Shown piece after piece: positions 37,105-45,265 of a stretch of 64,000 nucleotides of DNA. The notes beneath the pieces were generated by a model. That model ran no database searches. It was not told where the DNA came from and worked only from the letters and a program-made list of their open reading frames with translations. The translations under genes were made by a program, and so were the position numbers. Where the stretch lies: assembly GCA_017431515.1 (NCBI GenBank), contig JAFRKV010000038.1, positions 62,001 to 126,000 on the forward strand. The letters are read 5' to 3'. The stretch is from Lachnospiraceae bacterium. GTDB taxonomy: Bacteria; Bacillota; Clostridia; Lachnospirales; Lachnospiraceae. Position 1 is the first letter of the stretch; each line of letters starts with the position of its first letter.

Positions 37105-38542
37105 AATTGATCATAAATCCGTCTTTCGGGGTGGAACCGCGCCGCTCTTCGGGGTGTGCTTCGTAGTAAAGGCGCTTGTCTTCGTACATGGCGATGTCTG
37201 CATTCTTTAAAGCTTTGCGGACGTTTCTGCTGTCCGGCTCCATACTCCCGCCCAGTGCAAAGCTCAACCGGTCGTAATGAGCGCAGGCGGTACGGACTTC
37301 TTCGATCTTTTTTTGCAGGGCATCGTTTTCGATGCCTGCAATAATGATGGAAAATTCATCTCCCCCGGCACGGAAGATCTCCGCGTCGTCAAAAACCTCC
37401 TGCAATGCGCATGCCGCATCCTTGAGCAGTTTGTCGCCGGCATTGTGACCAGACTCATCGTTCATCCGTTTCAATCCGTTCAGATCTGCGAAGATGACGC
37501 CGACGGGACCGCATGCATTGGTCTCTGCCGAGCAGAGGCTGTCGACATAATTATTCATTTCGTTTCGGTTGTTTACTCCGGTCAGCATATCCTTGGAGCT
37601 TAAGATCTTGAGCCGGTTCATCAGAAGGAAATTGCCCAGCTCCGAGCCGACGATAAATGTGGTAAGCTCTAAGGTTTCCTTGATCTCAATCGCCCTTGAC
37701 GCATCATAGTTGATGGCCCACATGTAGCCCAGCAGCTGGTCCTGGGATTTCAGCGGATAGAGGATGATGTTTTTGGCGCCGGCAGCAGTGAGAGAAGCGT
37801 GCCACACAGGGTTGCGTTCCTTGACCACTTCCATGTCCTGCTCATTTTTTACGATCAGACAGTTGCTGCCTGCAATAGTGCCTTCCCAGGAGGCTGCGAT
37901 ATCATAAAACGCATCGTCCACATAGTTTTCCATGGGGAGCAGCTTGGTGTTTTCACCAAAAGCCTCACCAAGCACTGCGCAGGACCTGACGATCTCATCA
38001 ACAGTCATGATGCAGCAGTGCTCCGCGTCACAGAGATCCCGGATGTCCTTGATGACATCACGCAGGGTGGCTTTGAAATCCTTGGCGCCGCGCAGCTTGA
38101 TACAGGTTTCGAGGACAGAGGCGGCCATTGTTTCCGAAATATCTGACATATTTTCGCTGTCCGGTTCGAAATTGATCTCCATCATATAAAGGCAGTAGCA
38201 GAGATTCCCTTCATCCGCCATCAGCGGAAGAAAATTCATGTTCAGCCAGACCTCCATCCGGTCGGGATGGGCATAGGAATGGAGACATTTTTTCTGGACA
38301 GCCGCGCGGTAACAGGCGGTCTCAAAATTCAGATCCCGCGTGAGATAACGGGTGTATTCGCTGTTCGGGATAAACTCTTTGGAGAGCATCTCCGTCCCCG
38401 GGGCGGGTTTTTCGATGGAGTCAATATAGGGACGGTTACCTGTGACAATACGGATCGCGCCATATTGATCATTGTCCAGTTTTTCGACAGAAACCACACA
38501 GGACATGGGAACCATGCCGTCAACAATTGTCTGAAAATCCAC
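37097..38542 (-). CDS. Cytoplasmic diguanylate cyclase with sensor domains
   Basis: A 481-residue soluble protein without membrane helices. The first ~130 residues look PAS-like, residues ~160-310 GAF-like, and the C-terminal GGDEF domain has an intact AGGDEF at ~393-398 with FADLNGLKRMNDESGH before it. It should synthesise cyclic di-GMP in response to an intracellular ligand. Translation starts at GTG behind a perfect GGAGGTG. It overlaps the next gene by eight bases. Confidence 0.85.
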   Translation of the reverse strand: MDFQTIVDGMVPMSCVVSVEKLDNDQYGAIRIVTGNRPYIDSIEKPAPGTEMLSKEFIPNSEYTRYLTRDLNFETACYRAAVQKKCLHSYAHPDRMEVWLNMNFLPLMADEGNLCYCLYMMEINFEPDSENMSDISETMAASVLETCIKLRGAKDFKATLRDVIKDIRDLCDAEHCCIMTVDEIVRSCAVLGEAFGENTKLLPMENYVDDAFYDIAASWEGTIAGSNCLIVKNEQDMEVVKERNPVWHASLTAAGAKNIILYPLKSQDQLLGYMWAINYDASRAIEIKETLELTTFIVGSELGNFLLMNRLKILSSKDMLTGVNNRNEMNNYVDSLCSAETNACGPVGVIFADLNGLKRMNDESGHNAGDKLLKDAACALQEVFDDAEIFRAGGDEFSIIIAGIENDALQKKIEEVRTACAHYDRLSFALGGSMEPDSRNVRKALKNADIAMYEDKRLYYEAHPEERRGSTPKDGFMINYD

Positions 38543-38622
38543 GTTTCACCTCCGGAAATCAGAAAAGGAACTGTTTCACGTTATTATAAACGTTTTTCGT
38601 GAAAAAAACCACCGGTTTATGG

Positions 38623-38628
38623 TATAAT
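38623..38628 (+). promoter_or_regulatory. -10 element before the HECTH protein gene
   Basis: TATAAT with TGAAAA 17 bases upstream as a poor -35. A TATAAT on the other strand (38588-38583) could serve the divergent GGDEF gene. Confidence 0.45.
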
Positions 38629-38662
38629 CACACCATTAATGACAAAACGGAGGAGCATGAGG

Positions 38663-39619
38663 ATGGCAGATGGGAAGATGAACGGGAAACAGGCGCTGAC
38701 GACGCTGGCAGAGACCTACCAGCAGCTTTATCTGGACCCTGCAAAAGAAGAGTCCGCGGAGATCTATAAGCAGGTCGTGCGCAGAGGAGAGGAAGCGCCC
38801 GAAAAAACCCTTGCGCATTTTCAAACCTCTGAGGAAGATCAACTGGAGCTGATCAAGACGCCTGCCGGAAAGGTGCAGGTCATCACGCTGGCGGTGCGGA
38901 GTGATTTTGAAGTGTTTTTGCAGATCATGGCCAACCGTTGCGTGCCGGAAGAGATCCCGAAGACGCAGGGGGCATCCATTCTGGACGGCGTGATCAACTG
39001 GCGCCGGATCGAAGCACATCGCGATGCGTTTTTCGCGGAAGCAGAAAAAAACGGGGAGGCCGATCCGGACTGGGGTGCGGAGTTTAAGCAGTTTACGTCG
39101 GATAAAAGCAACTATACGGATGCGCTGGTGATCCTTTCTGTGGGCCCTTACAGCGGAATAGCGGCTTCTCTGGCAGGCTTTCCGGAGGAAGAGTGGATCG
39201 CATACTCCCATACCATCCGGAAATACCATGAATGCACCCATTTTATCTGCCGCAGGATGTATCCGGAAATGATTGATCCGTTGTGGGATGAGCTTGTGGC
39301 GGATGCCATCGGTCTCTATGCTGCTTTCGGACGTTTTGACCGGTGGCTGGCGGAGCTCTTTCTTGGCATCACAGATGGCCGCTATACCGGCGGCCGCCTG
39401 GAAAACTATTTGGATAAGGCCGGTGCTTCCGCAGCGTTTCAGGCATCTGTCTATGCCGGTGAGATCACGGAAGAGACGGACCGTCAGACGCAGCTCTCCG
39501 CCGTGACCGCATGGGCGAACAGTATGCTGGATGAGATCGAAAAGCTGCTTTCGGCGCGGACGGAGTCAAACCCCTACGCGTTGATCTCACTGCTGCAGGA
39601 ACGCTATCCCGGAGTGTAA
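38663..39619 (+). CDS. Hypothetical protein with HExxH zinc-protease-like motif
   Basis: A 318-residue protein of unknown function. Around residue 195 it has YHECTHFICRRMYP, which fits HExxH, followed ~25 residues later by DELVADAIGLY, whose Glu/Asp could be the third zinc ligand of a gluzincin. Mostly alpha-helical, no signal peptide. The family is seen in gut clostridia but I cannot name it. The ATG at 38663 has the best spacing from GGAGGA. Peptidase activity is an inference from the motif only. Confidence 0.65.
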   Translation: MADGKMNGKQALTTLAETYQQLYLDPAKEESAEIYKQVVRRGEEAPEKTLAHFQTSEEDQLELIKTPAGKVQVITLAVRSDFEVFLQIMANRCVPEEIPKTQGASILDGVINWRRIEAHRDAFFAEAEKNGEADPDWGAEFKQFTSDKSNYTDALVILSVGPYSGIAASLAGFPEEEWIAYSHTIRKYHECTHFICRRMYPEMIDPLWDELVADAIGLYAAFGRFDRWLAELFLGITDGRYTGGRLENYLDKAGASAAFQASVYAGEITEETDRQTQLSAVTAWANSMLDEIEKLLSARTESNPYALISLLQERYPGV

Positions 39620-39638
39620 GGGGATGGCAGGCAAGCTG

Positions 39639-41081
39639 TTACGCCAGCGTTGCGTCCCTTAAGGTGCAGTAGGTATAATCCCCTTCCTGATAGGTGTCAA
39701 AGACACCGCATACGCAGATTTCTCCGCCTTCCTCAGGATAATCGTCCGGGTAAACATAGTCATCCGTGAGGACAAACTCGATTCCCTGTGAGCAGCAAGC
39801 GGTTGCATCCATAATGGTACAGGCAAAGTAGTCCTTCCCGGTTTGCTCGTCGTGGTAAGAAGAAAACAGGCCGTCCATTTTGACGGTTTTTCCGGTGTAA
39901 TCCTCCGGTTGGACCATCATGTTATAAACTTCCGCATATACCATGGTGCTGGAAAGGGTGGTCAGATCCACATCGATACCGTCTGTTGTACTGACAGCTG
40001 TCTCTGATCCGTCGATTGATTCCGGTTCCGGCGCATTCTCATCCACACCGGTCTGGCGATTGTCAGCGGCGATCTCTTCCCCATCCGATTGTAAAGCTTC
40101 CTTCATCACCGAGAGATTGTTTTTCATAATGGACAGATAATTCGCGCCGTTTGCGATATCCTTTGCCGTGGCTGACTGCATGGAGTCCATGGTCAGAATT
40201 TCCTGGTCTTTTGTCTTCGTGTTTTCCACAACGGTTTCCGCGATGCGGTGGTTGTCTCCCTCGATGGTCATCACTGCGGGAAGCCCCAGTTCATCCACTT
40301 TTTGCGCCAGGAAGGTGATGGTTTCAAAACTTGCCTCCGTTTCGGCGGAACATCCGACAAAGGCGGCATAATAATCCAGATGATAATCATCTGTAAGATA
40401 CCGGAAGGGGAAACGGTCTCCGAATACAAGCGTGTGAAGGGGTGCCGCGTCGACGGCTGCCTGATAGTCCTGATCCAGCGCCTGAAGCTTTGAAACATAG
40501 GCAGCGGCATTGGACTGATAAGCGTCTGCATGAGCAGGATCCGTTTTTTTCAGGGCATCAGCGATGCTTTGGGTAAGCGCGGATGCGTTTCGCAGGGAAA
40601 GCCAGACGTGTTCGTCATATTCCGGTTCTTCTTCCTCCGCTTCTTCTCCGTCCTCATGTTCCTCTTCTTCCGGCTGCATTCCCTCGATGACCTCCTCCTC
40701 TTTGACGGAACTGCCAAGGACATCCAACAGATTGATCACGACCATATCTTTGTTGACAGCTTCCTGCAGGGCAGCGTCCACCCACGCGTCGGATTCTCCT
40801 CCAACATAGATGAAAAGATCGCAGGTGGAAATCTTTAAAATATCTTCTGTGGTGGGCTGGTAGCTGTGCAGGTCGACGCCGTTGTCGAGAAGCAGCGTGA
40901 CGTCTACATTTGCGGCCTCATCACCGAGGATATTCAGGACCCAGTCATATTCCGGGAAAATGGTGGTGACGATGTTCAGCTTTCCTTCACCTGCAGCAGC
41001 GTCTGGTTTCCCGCCGCAGGCGCAAAGGCAGCCTGCCGTCAATAGGGCTGTGAGCAAAAGGGTAACAATACGTTTGATCAT
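39639..41081 (-). CDS. znuA: Zinc/metal ABC transporter substrate-binding lipoprotein
   Basis: A 480-residue lipoprotein with lipobox LTAGC or LCAC at the N-terminus. IVTTIFPEYDWV, DLHSYQPTTEDILKI, DEHVWLSLRNA and FGDRFPFRYLTDDY are the family segments carrying the metal ligands, and an acidic loop EEEEHEDGEEAEEEEPEYDEH-like region (~138-160; shown in part) replaces the usual His-rich loop. After ~350 a second domain of ~110 residues ends the protein. No permease or ATPase is adjacent. A palindromic Fur-family operator covers its promoter. Confidence 0.87.
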   Translation of the reverse strand: MIKRIVTLLLTALLTAGCLCACGGKPDAAAGEGKLNIVTTIFPEYDWVLNILGDEAANVDVTLLLDNGVDLHSYQPTTEDILKISTCDLFIYVGGESDAWVDAALQEAVNKDMVVINLLDVLGSSVKEEEVIEGMQPEEEEHEDGEEAEEEEPEYDEHVWLSLRNASALTQSIADALKKTDPAHADAYQSNAAAYVSKLQALDQDYQAAVDAAPLHTLVFGDRFPFRYLTDDYHLDYYAAFVGCSAETEASFETITFLAQKVDELGLPAVMTIEGDNHRIAETVVENTKTKDQEILTMDSMQSATAKDIANGANYLSIMKNNLSVMKEALQSDGEEIAADNRQTGVDENAPEPESIDGSETAVSTTDGIDVDLTTLSSTMVYAEVYNMMVQPEDYTGKTVKMDGLFSSYHDEQTGKDYFACTIMDATACCSQGIEFVLTDDYVYPDDYPEEGGEICVCGVFDTYQEGDYTYCTLRDATLA

Positions 41082-41120
41082 AGTAAGCCTCCTGAAAAGT
41101 TCCGGACAAAGCCGGAACGA

Positions 41121-41141
41121 AATTGAGAACCGTTCTCAATT
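41121..41141. promoter_or_regulatory. Fur-family (probably Zur) operator
   Basis: Perfect 10-1-10 palindrome AATTGAGAAC-C-GTTCTCAATT. Its core TGAGAAC-n-GTTCTCA has the 7-1-7 form of Fur/Zur boxes. It overlaps the -10 hexamer and start of transcription of the metal-binding lipoprotein gene. Confidence 0.8.
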
Positions 41142-41167
41142 CTAATGAGGAAAAGATGGTTTGTCAA
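41139..41167 (-). promoter_or_regulatory. Promoter of the metal-binding lipoprotein gene
   Basis: Minus strand TTGACA (41167-41162), 17-base spacer, TAGAAT (41144-41139), overlapped by the palindromic operator. Confidence 0.8.
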
Positions 41168-41187
41168 GAGTGAAAATGGTTGAGTTT

Positions 41188-41216
41188 TTGATCCGTACGG
41201 CATATGATAATAAAAT
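41188..41216 (+). promoter_or_regulatory. Promoter of the GNAT-phosphatase pair
   Basis: TTGATC (41188-41193), 17-base spacer, TAAAAT (41211-41216), ~45 bases before the acetyltransferase start. Confidence 0.6.
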
Positions 41217-41263
41217 CCCGGTTATGATGAAGCCATCCGGGAAATAGGCATCAGGAGCGAAAA

Positions 41264-41761
41264 ATGGAGCTGATCAGAGTACAGGATTCAGATTACAGAA
41301 AGACTTATGCGCTGTATATGACGTTTCCGGAGAATGACAACGGCTATGTCAATAACGTATACGGATACTCCTATGAGCAGTTTTTGGAATGGATTGAGAA
41401 AAAGCGGAACTGGTCAGAGGGGAAAGAGCTGCCGGAGGGATTTGTCCCGGATACCACCTATGTACTTTCTGATGACGGGGTCTACGTCGGGGTTTTTAAT
41501 CTCAGGCATGAACTCAACGATTTTCTCAGAGAGGGACCGGGTCATATCGGCTACTGCATTTCCGGGAAATACCGCGGAAAGGGCTATGCCACAAAAGGGC
41601 TGGCGCTCACCCTTGCAAAAGCCAAAGAAAAGGGCATAGAGGAAGCGTATCTTTCCGTGAATAAGGACAATCCATCAAGCCTCCGCGTGCAGATGAAAAA
41701 CGGGGGAAGGGTCCATCACGAAAGCGATGAGGAGTACTTTGTCCGGATCAGGACAGCCTGA
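41264..41761 (+). CDS. GNAT-family N-acetyltransferase
   Basis: A 165-residue acyl-CoA-dependent acetyltransferase. GHIGYCISGKYRGKGYATKGLALTL contains the acetyl-CoA loop (R/Q-x-x-G-x-G/A as YRGKGYA), and ISVNKDN-like EAYLSVNKDNPSSLRV the C-terminal half. Substrate unknown. CAGGAGC precedes the ATG. It lies 22 bases upstream of the phosphatase gene. Confidence 0.88.
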   Translation: MELIRVQDSDYRKTYALYMTFPENDNGYVNNVYGYSYEQFLEWIEKKRNWSEGKELPEGFVPDTTYVLSDDGVYVGVFNLRHELNDFLREGPGHIGYCISGKYRGKGYATKGLALTLAKAKEKGIEEAYLSVNKDNPSSLRVQMKNGGRVHHESDEEYFVRIRTA

Positions 41762-41783
41762 ATCGGGATTGGAAAGGTTTGGC

Positions 41784-44162
41784 ATGATGAAAGAAAAAAA
41801 GACACTGCACAGTTTCATACAACATAGCAAAGGACTGCAAAAAGCGGGCTTTGCGGCGATATGCCTGATGTCGGCTGTCATTCTTTCGGTCTGTCTGTAT
41901 AAGCCGTTTTATACTGCGAAAGTTTCCGACGTATTTAACCTGAGCATGGACATCCTCGGTGCGGTGGTCTGTTCCATGCTGTATTACGGCTGTCTGACTT
42001 CCGGCGGCCCCAGGAACAGAAAGGTTCACACGTATCTTGTCGTGCTGTTTGTGAATGGGCTGATCTTTCTGTTTGATTCTCTGATGTGGACGCTGGATGG
42101 CACGGCGGCTTTTCGCATGCTGAACACGGTGGTGTCCACATGTTTCTATGCCTCTGTGAATCTTGCTGTCTATCTGTTCTGGAGACATGTCTGCACCATT
42201 TTAAAGCCGGAAGAAAAACGGCGGCGGATCCTGGAGATGATACATCGGATCATGCTGATCCTGGCGCTTGTCATGTGTTTTTCGAATCTGTTCACGCCGT
42301 TTCTTTTTCAGATTGATGCAGACGGCGTTTTTCACAGAGCCTTCGGGTATCCGGTGGGTTCCTTTTACATCCTCATTGCTTTCGCCCTTCTGATCGCAGA
42401 AGCACTCCGGTCCGGTATCGGGAAGTGGCGCAAAGTCGCTGTGGTTTTGCCGGCGCTGGCAGCCATTGCCGCATTTGTGCTTCTCGGCAATAATCCGGAG
42501 TTTGCGATTTCCTATACCGTTTCCATCATTGCGGTCATCATCACCAACTGTATCCTGTACGGGGAAAAACTGCGGATGAGGGAATTGATCATCCGGATCT
42601 TTTCCGTGTTGCTGCTTTGCATGATGCTGCTCTACGGGCCGGTCATATACCATATCAGTTTCCGAAACGCCGTGCGGGACGGCTATCAATCCGTTAGCAA
42701 AGGATTTGCGCTGACAGAAGTGCTGTTGGATGAGACCGGCTTTGAAGAACTATGTGATCCTGAGAATACGGCGTTGTATCAGCAAACCCGGAAAAAGCTT
42801 CGCAAGATCTGTCAGGCCTTTGAACTGCAGAATCTGTATGTGGAAACCATTGACGAGAGGGAAATGACCCGTGCGTTTGTGATCGCTGTCGCGGCATCAG
42901 ACGAAGAAGACCAGATGATGCAGGAAAGCCTGGGATGGCCCGGCGCCTCGATCTGGACGGAAGAGAGCTATCTGCTGGAGCCGGAGCTCATCGCCATGGA
43001 GGGCGGACATACCGATCTTTATTCCGAACTGGACAATGAATACGGACACAATCTGGATTGGTTCAGTCCCTATCAGGATGCCGACGGGAAGGTGGTCGCG
43101 ATTATGGGCGCGGACATCGATGTCGGTACACAGCAGGCGGAAGCCATTAAAAAGTCGCTGAGGGCGATCACGCCGGCGATCATCCTGTTTTTTATCACGC
43201 TTGTGGCGCTGATCCATATGATCGATGTTGCCTTTCTGCGTCCGTTCTATGCGATCTCCCGCCATATCCAGCGGTTCTTCACGAAGGGGGACAAGGAAGA
43301 GAAACCGCTGTCCGTGAGGGGCAATTACGAGACCTGGTTTCTTTCCAAATCCTTTGATTTTATGAGTGCGGAGCTGGATGAGTATGAGGAGATCAGAACC
43401 CGGGAGATCCAGGAAAAGCAGCGCGTCTCCACGGAGATGGAACTGGCGTCGTCGATCCAGGCGCAGTTTCTGCCGCGGACATTTCCGCCGTATCCGGATC
43501 GGAAGGAGTTTGAGATCTATGCTTCCATGAATCCTGCAAAAGAAGTTGCCGGGGATTTTTATGATTTCTTTTTTGTGGACCCGGATCATTTCGTGCTGCT
43601 GATCGCAGATGTCTCAGGGAAAGGCTTTCCGGCGGCGCTCTTTATGATGCGGAGCAAAACCGTCATCCGTTCAGTGACGGAGCAGGGACTTTCCCCTGCG
43701 GAGGTCATGAAGAAGGTGAATGATACCCTGAAAGAGGGCAATCGCGAATTCATGTTTGTGACGGCCTGGATCGGGATCATCGACCTGAGGAGCGGGAGCA
43801 TGCGGTGCACCAACGCAGGGCATCTGTGTCCGATGCTCCGGAGGAACGGGGAGGATTACACCCTCTATCGGGATCCCCACGCTACGGCGCTGGGGGTATT
43901 TCAAAAGAAGCAGTTCAGGGAATATGAGTTGAAACTGGAGCCCGGTGACAGCCTGTTCGTCTATACTGACGGTGTTCCGGAAGCCCTCAATCCGGAGGAG
44001 GAGCAGTATGGCCTGAACCGGCTGAGAGAGACACTGAACAGAGAGAAAGAAGCCTCCATGGAAGGGATCATCGACCGCGTGGCAGAGGATGTGAACAGAT
44101 TCCAGGGCGATGCCGATCAGTTTGACGATATCACGATGCTCGCGTTCCGGTATCTGGGATAA
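41784..44162 (+). CDS. Membrane SpoIIE/PP2C-type serine phosphatase
   Basis: A 792-residue regulator. Six or more N-terminal helices (~20-285), an extracytoplasmic sensing part (~300-455), a further membrane helix (~456-480) with a HAMP-like linker, a coiled stretch, then a PP2C domain of the RsbU/SpoIIE kind from ~552. FLPRTFPPYP, EVAGDFYDFF, LLIADVSGKGFPAALFM, FVYTDGVPEALN and DDITMLAFR hold the metal-binding aspartates. Such phosphatases dephosphorylate STAS anti-anti-sigma factors; a STAS protein is encoded at 62 kb, but a link is inference. Confidence 0.88.
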   Translation: MMKEKKTLHSFIQHSKGLQKAGFAAICLMSAVILSVCLYKPFYTAKVSDVFNLSMDILGAVVCSMLYYGCLTSGGPRNRKVHTYLVVLFVNGLIFLFDSLMWTLDGTAAFRMLNTVVSTCFYASVNLAVYLFWRHVCTILKPEEKRRRILEMIHRIMLILALVMCFSNLFTPFLFQIDADGVFHRAFGYPVGSFYILIAFALLIAEALRSGIGKWRKVAVVLPALAAIAAFVLLGNNPEFAISYTVSIIAVIITNCILYGEKLRMRELIIRIFSVLLLCMMLLYGPVIYHISFRNAVRDGYQSVSKGFALTEVLLDETGFEELCDPENTALYQQTRKKLRKICQAFELQNLYVETIDEREMTRAFVIAVAASDEEDQMMQESLGWPGASIWTEESYLLEPELIAMEGGHTDLYSELDNEYGHNLDWFSPYQDADGKVVAIMGADIDVGTQQAEAIKKSLRAITPAIILFFITLVALIHMIDVAFLRPFYAISRHIQRFFTKGDKEEKPLSVRGNYETWFLSKSFDFMSAELDEYEEIRTREIQEKQRVSTEMELASSIQAQFLPRTFPPYPDRKEFEIYASMNPAKEVAGDFYDFFFVDPDHFVLLIADVSGKGFPAALFMMRSKTVIRSVTEQGLSPAEVMKKVNDTLKEGNREFMFVTAWIGIIDLRSGSMRCTNAGHLCPMLRRNGEDYTLYRDPHATALGVFQKKQFREYELKLEPGDSLFVYTDGVPEALNPEEEQYGLNRLRETLNREKEASMEGIIDRVAEDVNRFQGDADQFDDITMLAFRYLG

Positions 44163-44170
44163 GCAGAAAA

Positions 44171-44244
44171 AACTACCGAATATCTCCAAAAAACTACCAC
44201 TTAGCGATAATGTGTAGTTTTTTGGAGATTTTTTTTGTATGATG
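44171..44244 (+). promoter_or_regulatory. LytTR-type operator and promoter, site 1
   Basis: Direct repeats AAACTACCGAATAT (44171-) and AAACTACCACTTAG (44192-) have a 21-base period. The -10 hexamer TATGAT (44239-44244) lies 42 bases from the second ACC, the same distance as at two other sites. No good -35 is present, as expected for an activated promoter. It precedes the ABC-2 exporter operon. Part of the second repeat lies in the terminator stem of the gene upstream. Confidence 0.65.
44185..44238 (+). terminator. Intrinsic terminator after the PP2C gene
   Basis: CTCCAAAAAACTAC (44185-44198) pairs perfectly with GTAGTTTTTTGGAG (44215-44228), followed by A and eight T. The left arm includes the second half-site of the operator described at 44171-44244. 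Confidence 0.85.
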
Positions 44245-44289
44245 AGTCCATTACCATCAGGAAACCAAACAGGAAGGAGAATCACCGGA

Positions 44290-45237
44290 ATGGGGGATAC
44301 TGTAGTAAAGATTGAAAACCTTGTGAAAAAGTATAAGGAGCTGACGGCGGTTGACCACCTGAGTCTTGAAATCAGGAAAGGAGAGGTCTTCGGGCTGCTG
44401 GGACCGAACGGTTCCGGTAAGACGACCACCATCAGCTGTCTGTTGTCGCTGCTGGCCTTTGACGAAGGGACCATCGAGCTGTTCGGGAAGACGATGACGC
44501 CCACCAGTTATGACATTAAGGCGCGAATCGGCATCATCCCGCAAAATGTGGCTGTGTTTGATGAATTGAATGTCTACGAAAACATTGACTGTTTCTGCGG
44601 GCTCTATATTACGGACAAAGCAAAGCGCAGGCAGTATGTGGACGAAGCCATTGCATTCGTCGGATTGCAGGACTTTACCAAATTCAAACCGAAAAAGCTT
44701 TCCGGCGGTCTGCTGCGCAGGTTGAACATCGCCTGCGGGATCGCGCACAAGCCGGAGCTCATCATTCTTGATGAGCCGACGGTAGCTGTGGACCCCCAGA
44801 GCCGCAACAAGATCCTGGAAGGCATCGAAGAACTGAACAAAAACGGCGCCACCGTGATCTATACCACCCACTATATGGAGGAAGTGGAGCAGATCTGCTC
44901 GAAGATCGCGATCATGGATCACGGGAAAAAGATCGCCGAGGGAACCAGCGGCGAACTGAAGCGGATGATCAAGAATACCGAAACGGTTACCATCGAAATG
45001 GACGAACCCGATCAGGCGCTGGTTGAAACCCTGAACCGGTTGGAGAGCGTCTATGAAGTGAAATGGGAAGCCGGGAAACTCAAAATCTATCTGGCAGGCG
45101 GCGAGCACAACCTGCTGGATATCATGGATCTTCTGAGGACTTCGGGGGTCCGTTTCGGGCAGGTGACTTCCGAACTGCCGACCTTAAACGATGTGTTCCT
45201 GACCATCACGGGGAAAGAACTGCGGGATAAGGACTGA
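44290..45237 (+). CDS. ABC transporter ATP-binding protein (ABC-2 type)
   Basis: A 315-residue ATPase. Walker A GPNGSGKTTT, signature SGGLLRRLNIA, and Walker B ELIILDEPTVAVD (Val instead of the usual Gly) are present; a C-terminal ~80-residue domain follows as in drug/peptide/antibiotic exporters of the DrrA/CcmA branch. Start 44290 is behind AAGGAG; a longer frame would begin inside the promoter. It forms an operon with two permeases. Export or immunity function is inferred from the shared operator with the GG-peptide genes. Confidence 0.88.
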   Translation: MGDTVVKIENLVKKYKELTAVDHLSLEIRKGEVFGLLGPNGSGKTTTISCLLSLLAFDEGTIELFGKTMTPTSYDIKARIGIIPQNVAVFDELNVYENIDCFCGLYITDKAKRRQYVDEAIAFVGLQDFTKFKPKKLSGGLLRRLNIACGIAHKPELIILDEPTVAVDPQSRNKILEGIEELNKNGATVIYTTHYMEEVEQICSKIAIMDHGKKIAEGTSGELKRMIKNTETVTIEMDEPDQALVETLNRLESVYEVKWEAGKLKIYLAGGEHNLLDIMDLLRTSGVRFGQVTSELPTLNDVFLTITGKELRDKD

Positions 45238-45265
45238 TGTTTACGGATGAGGAGGAGAATGCGCT

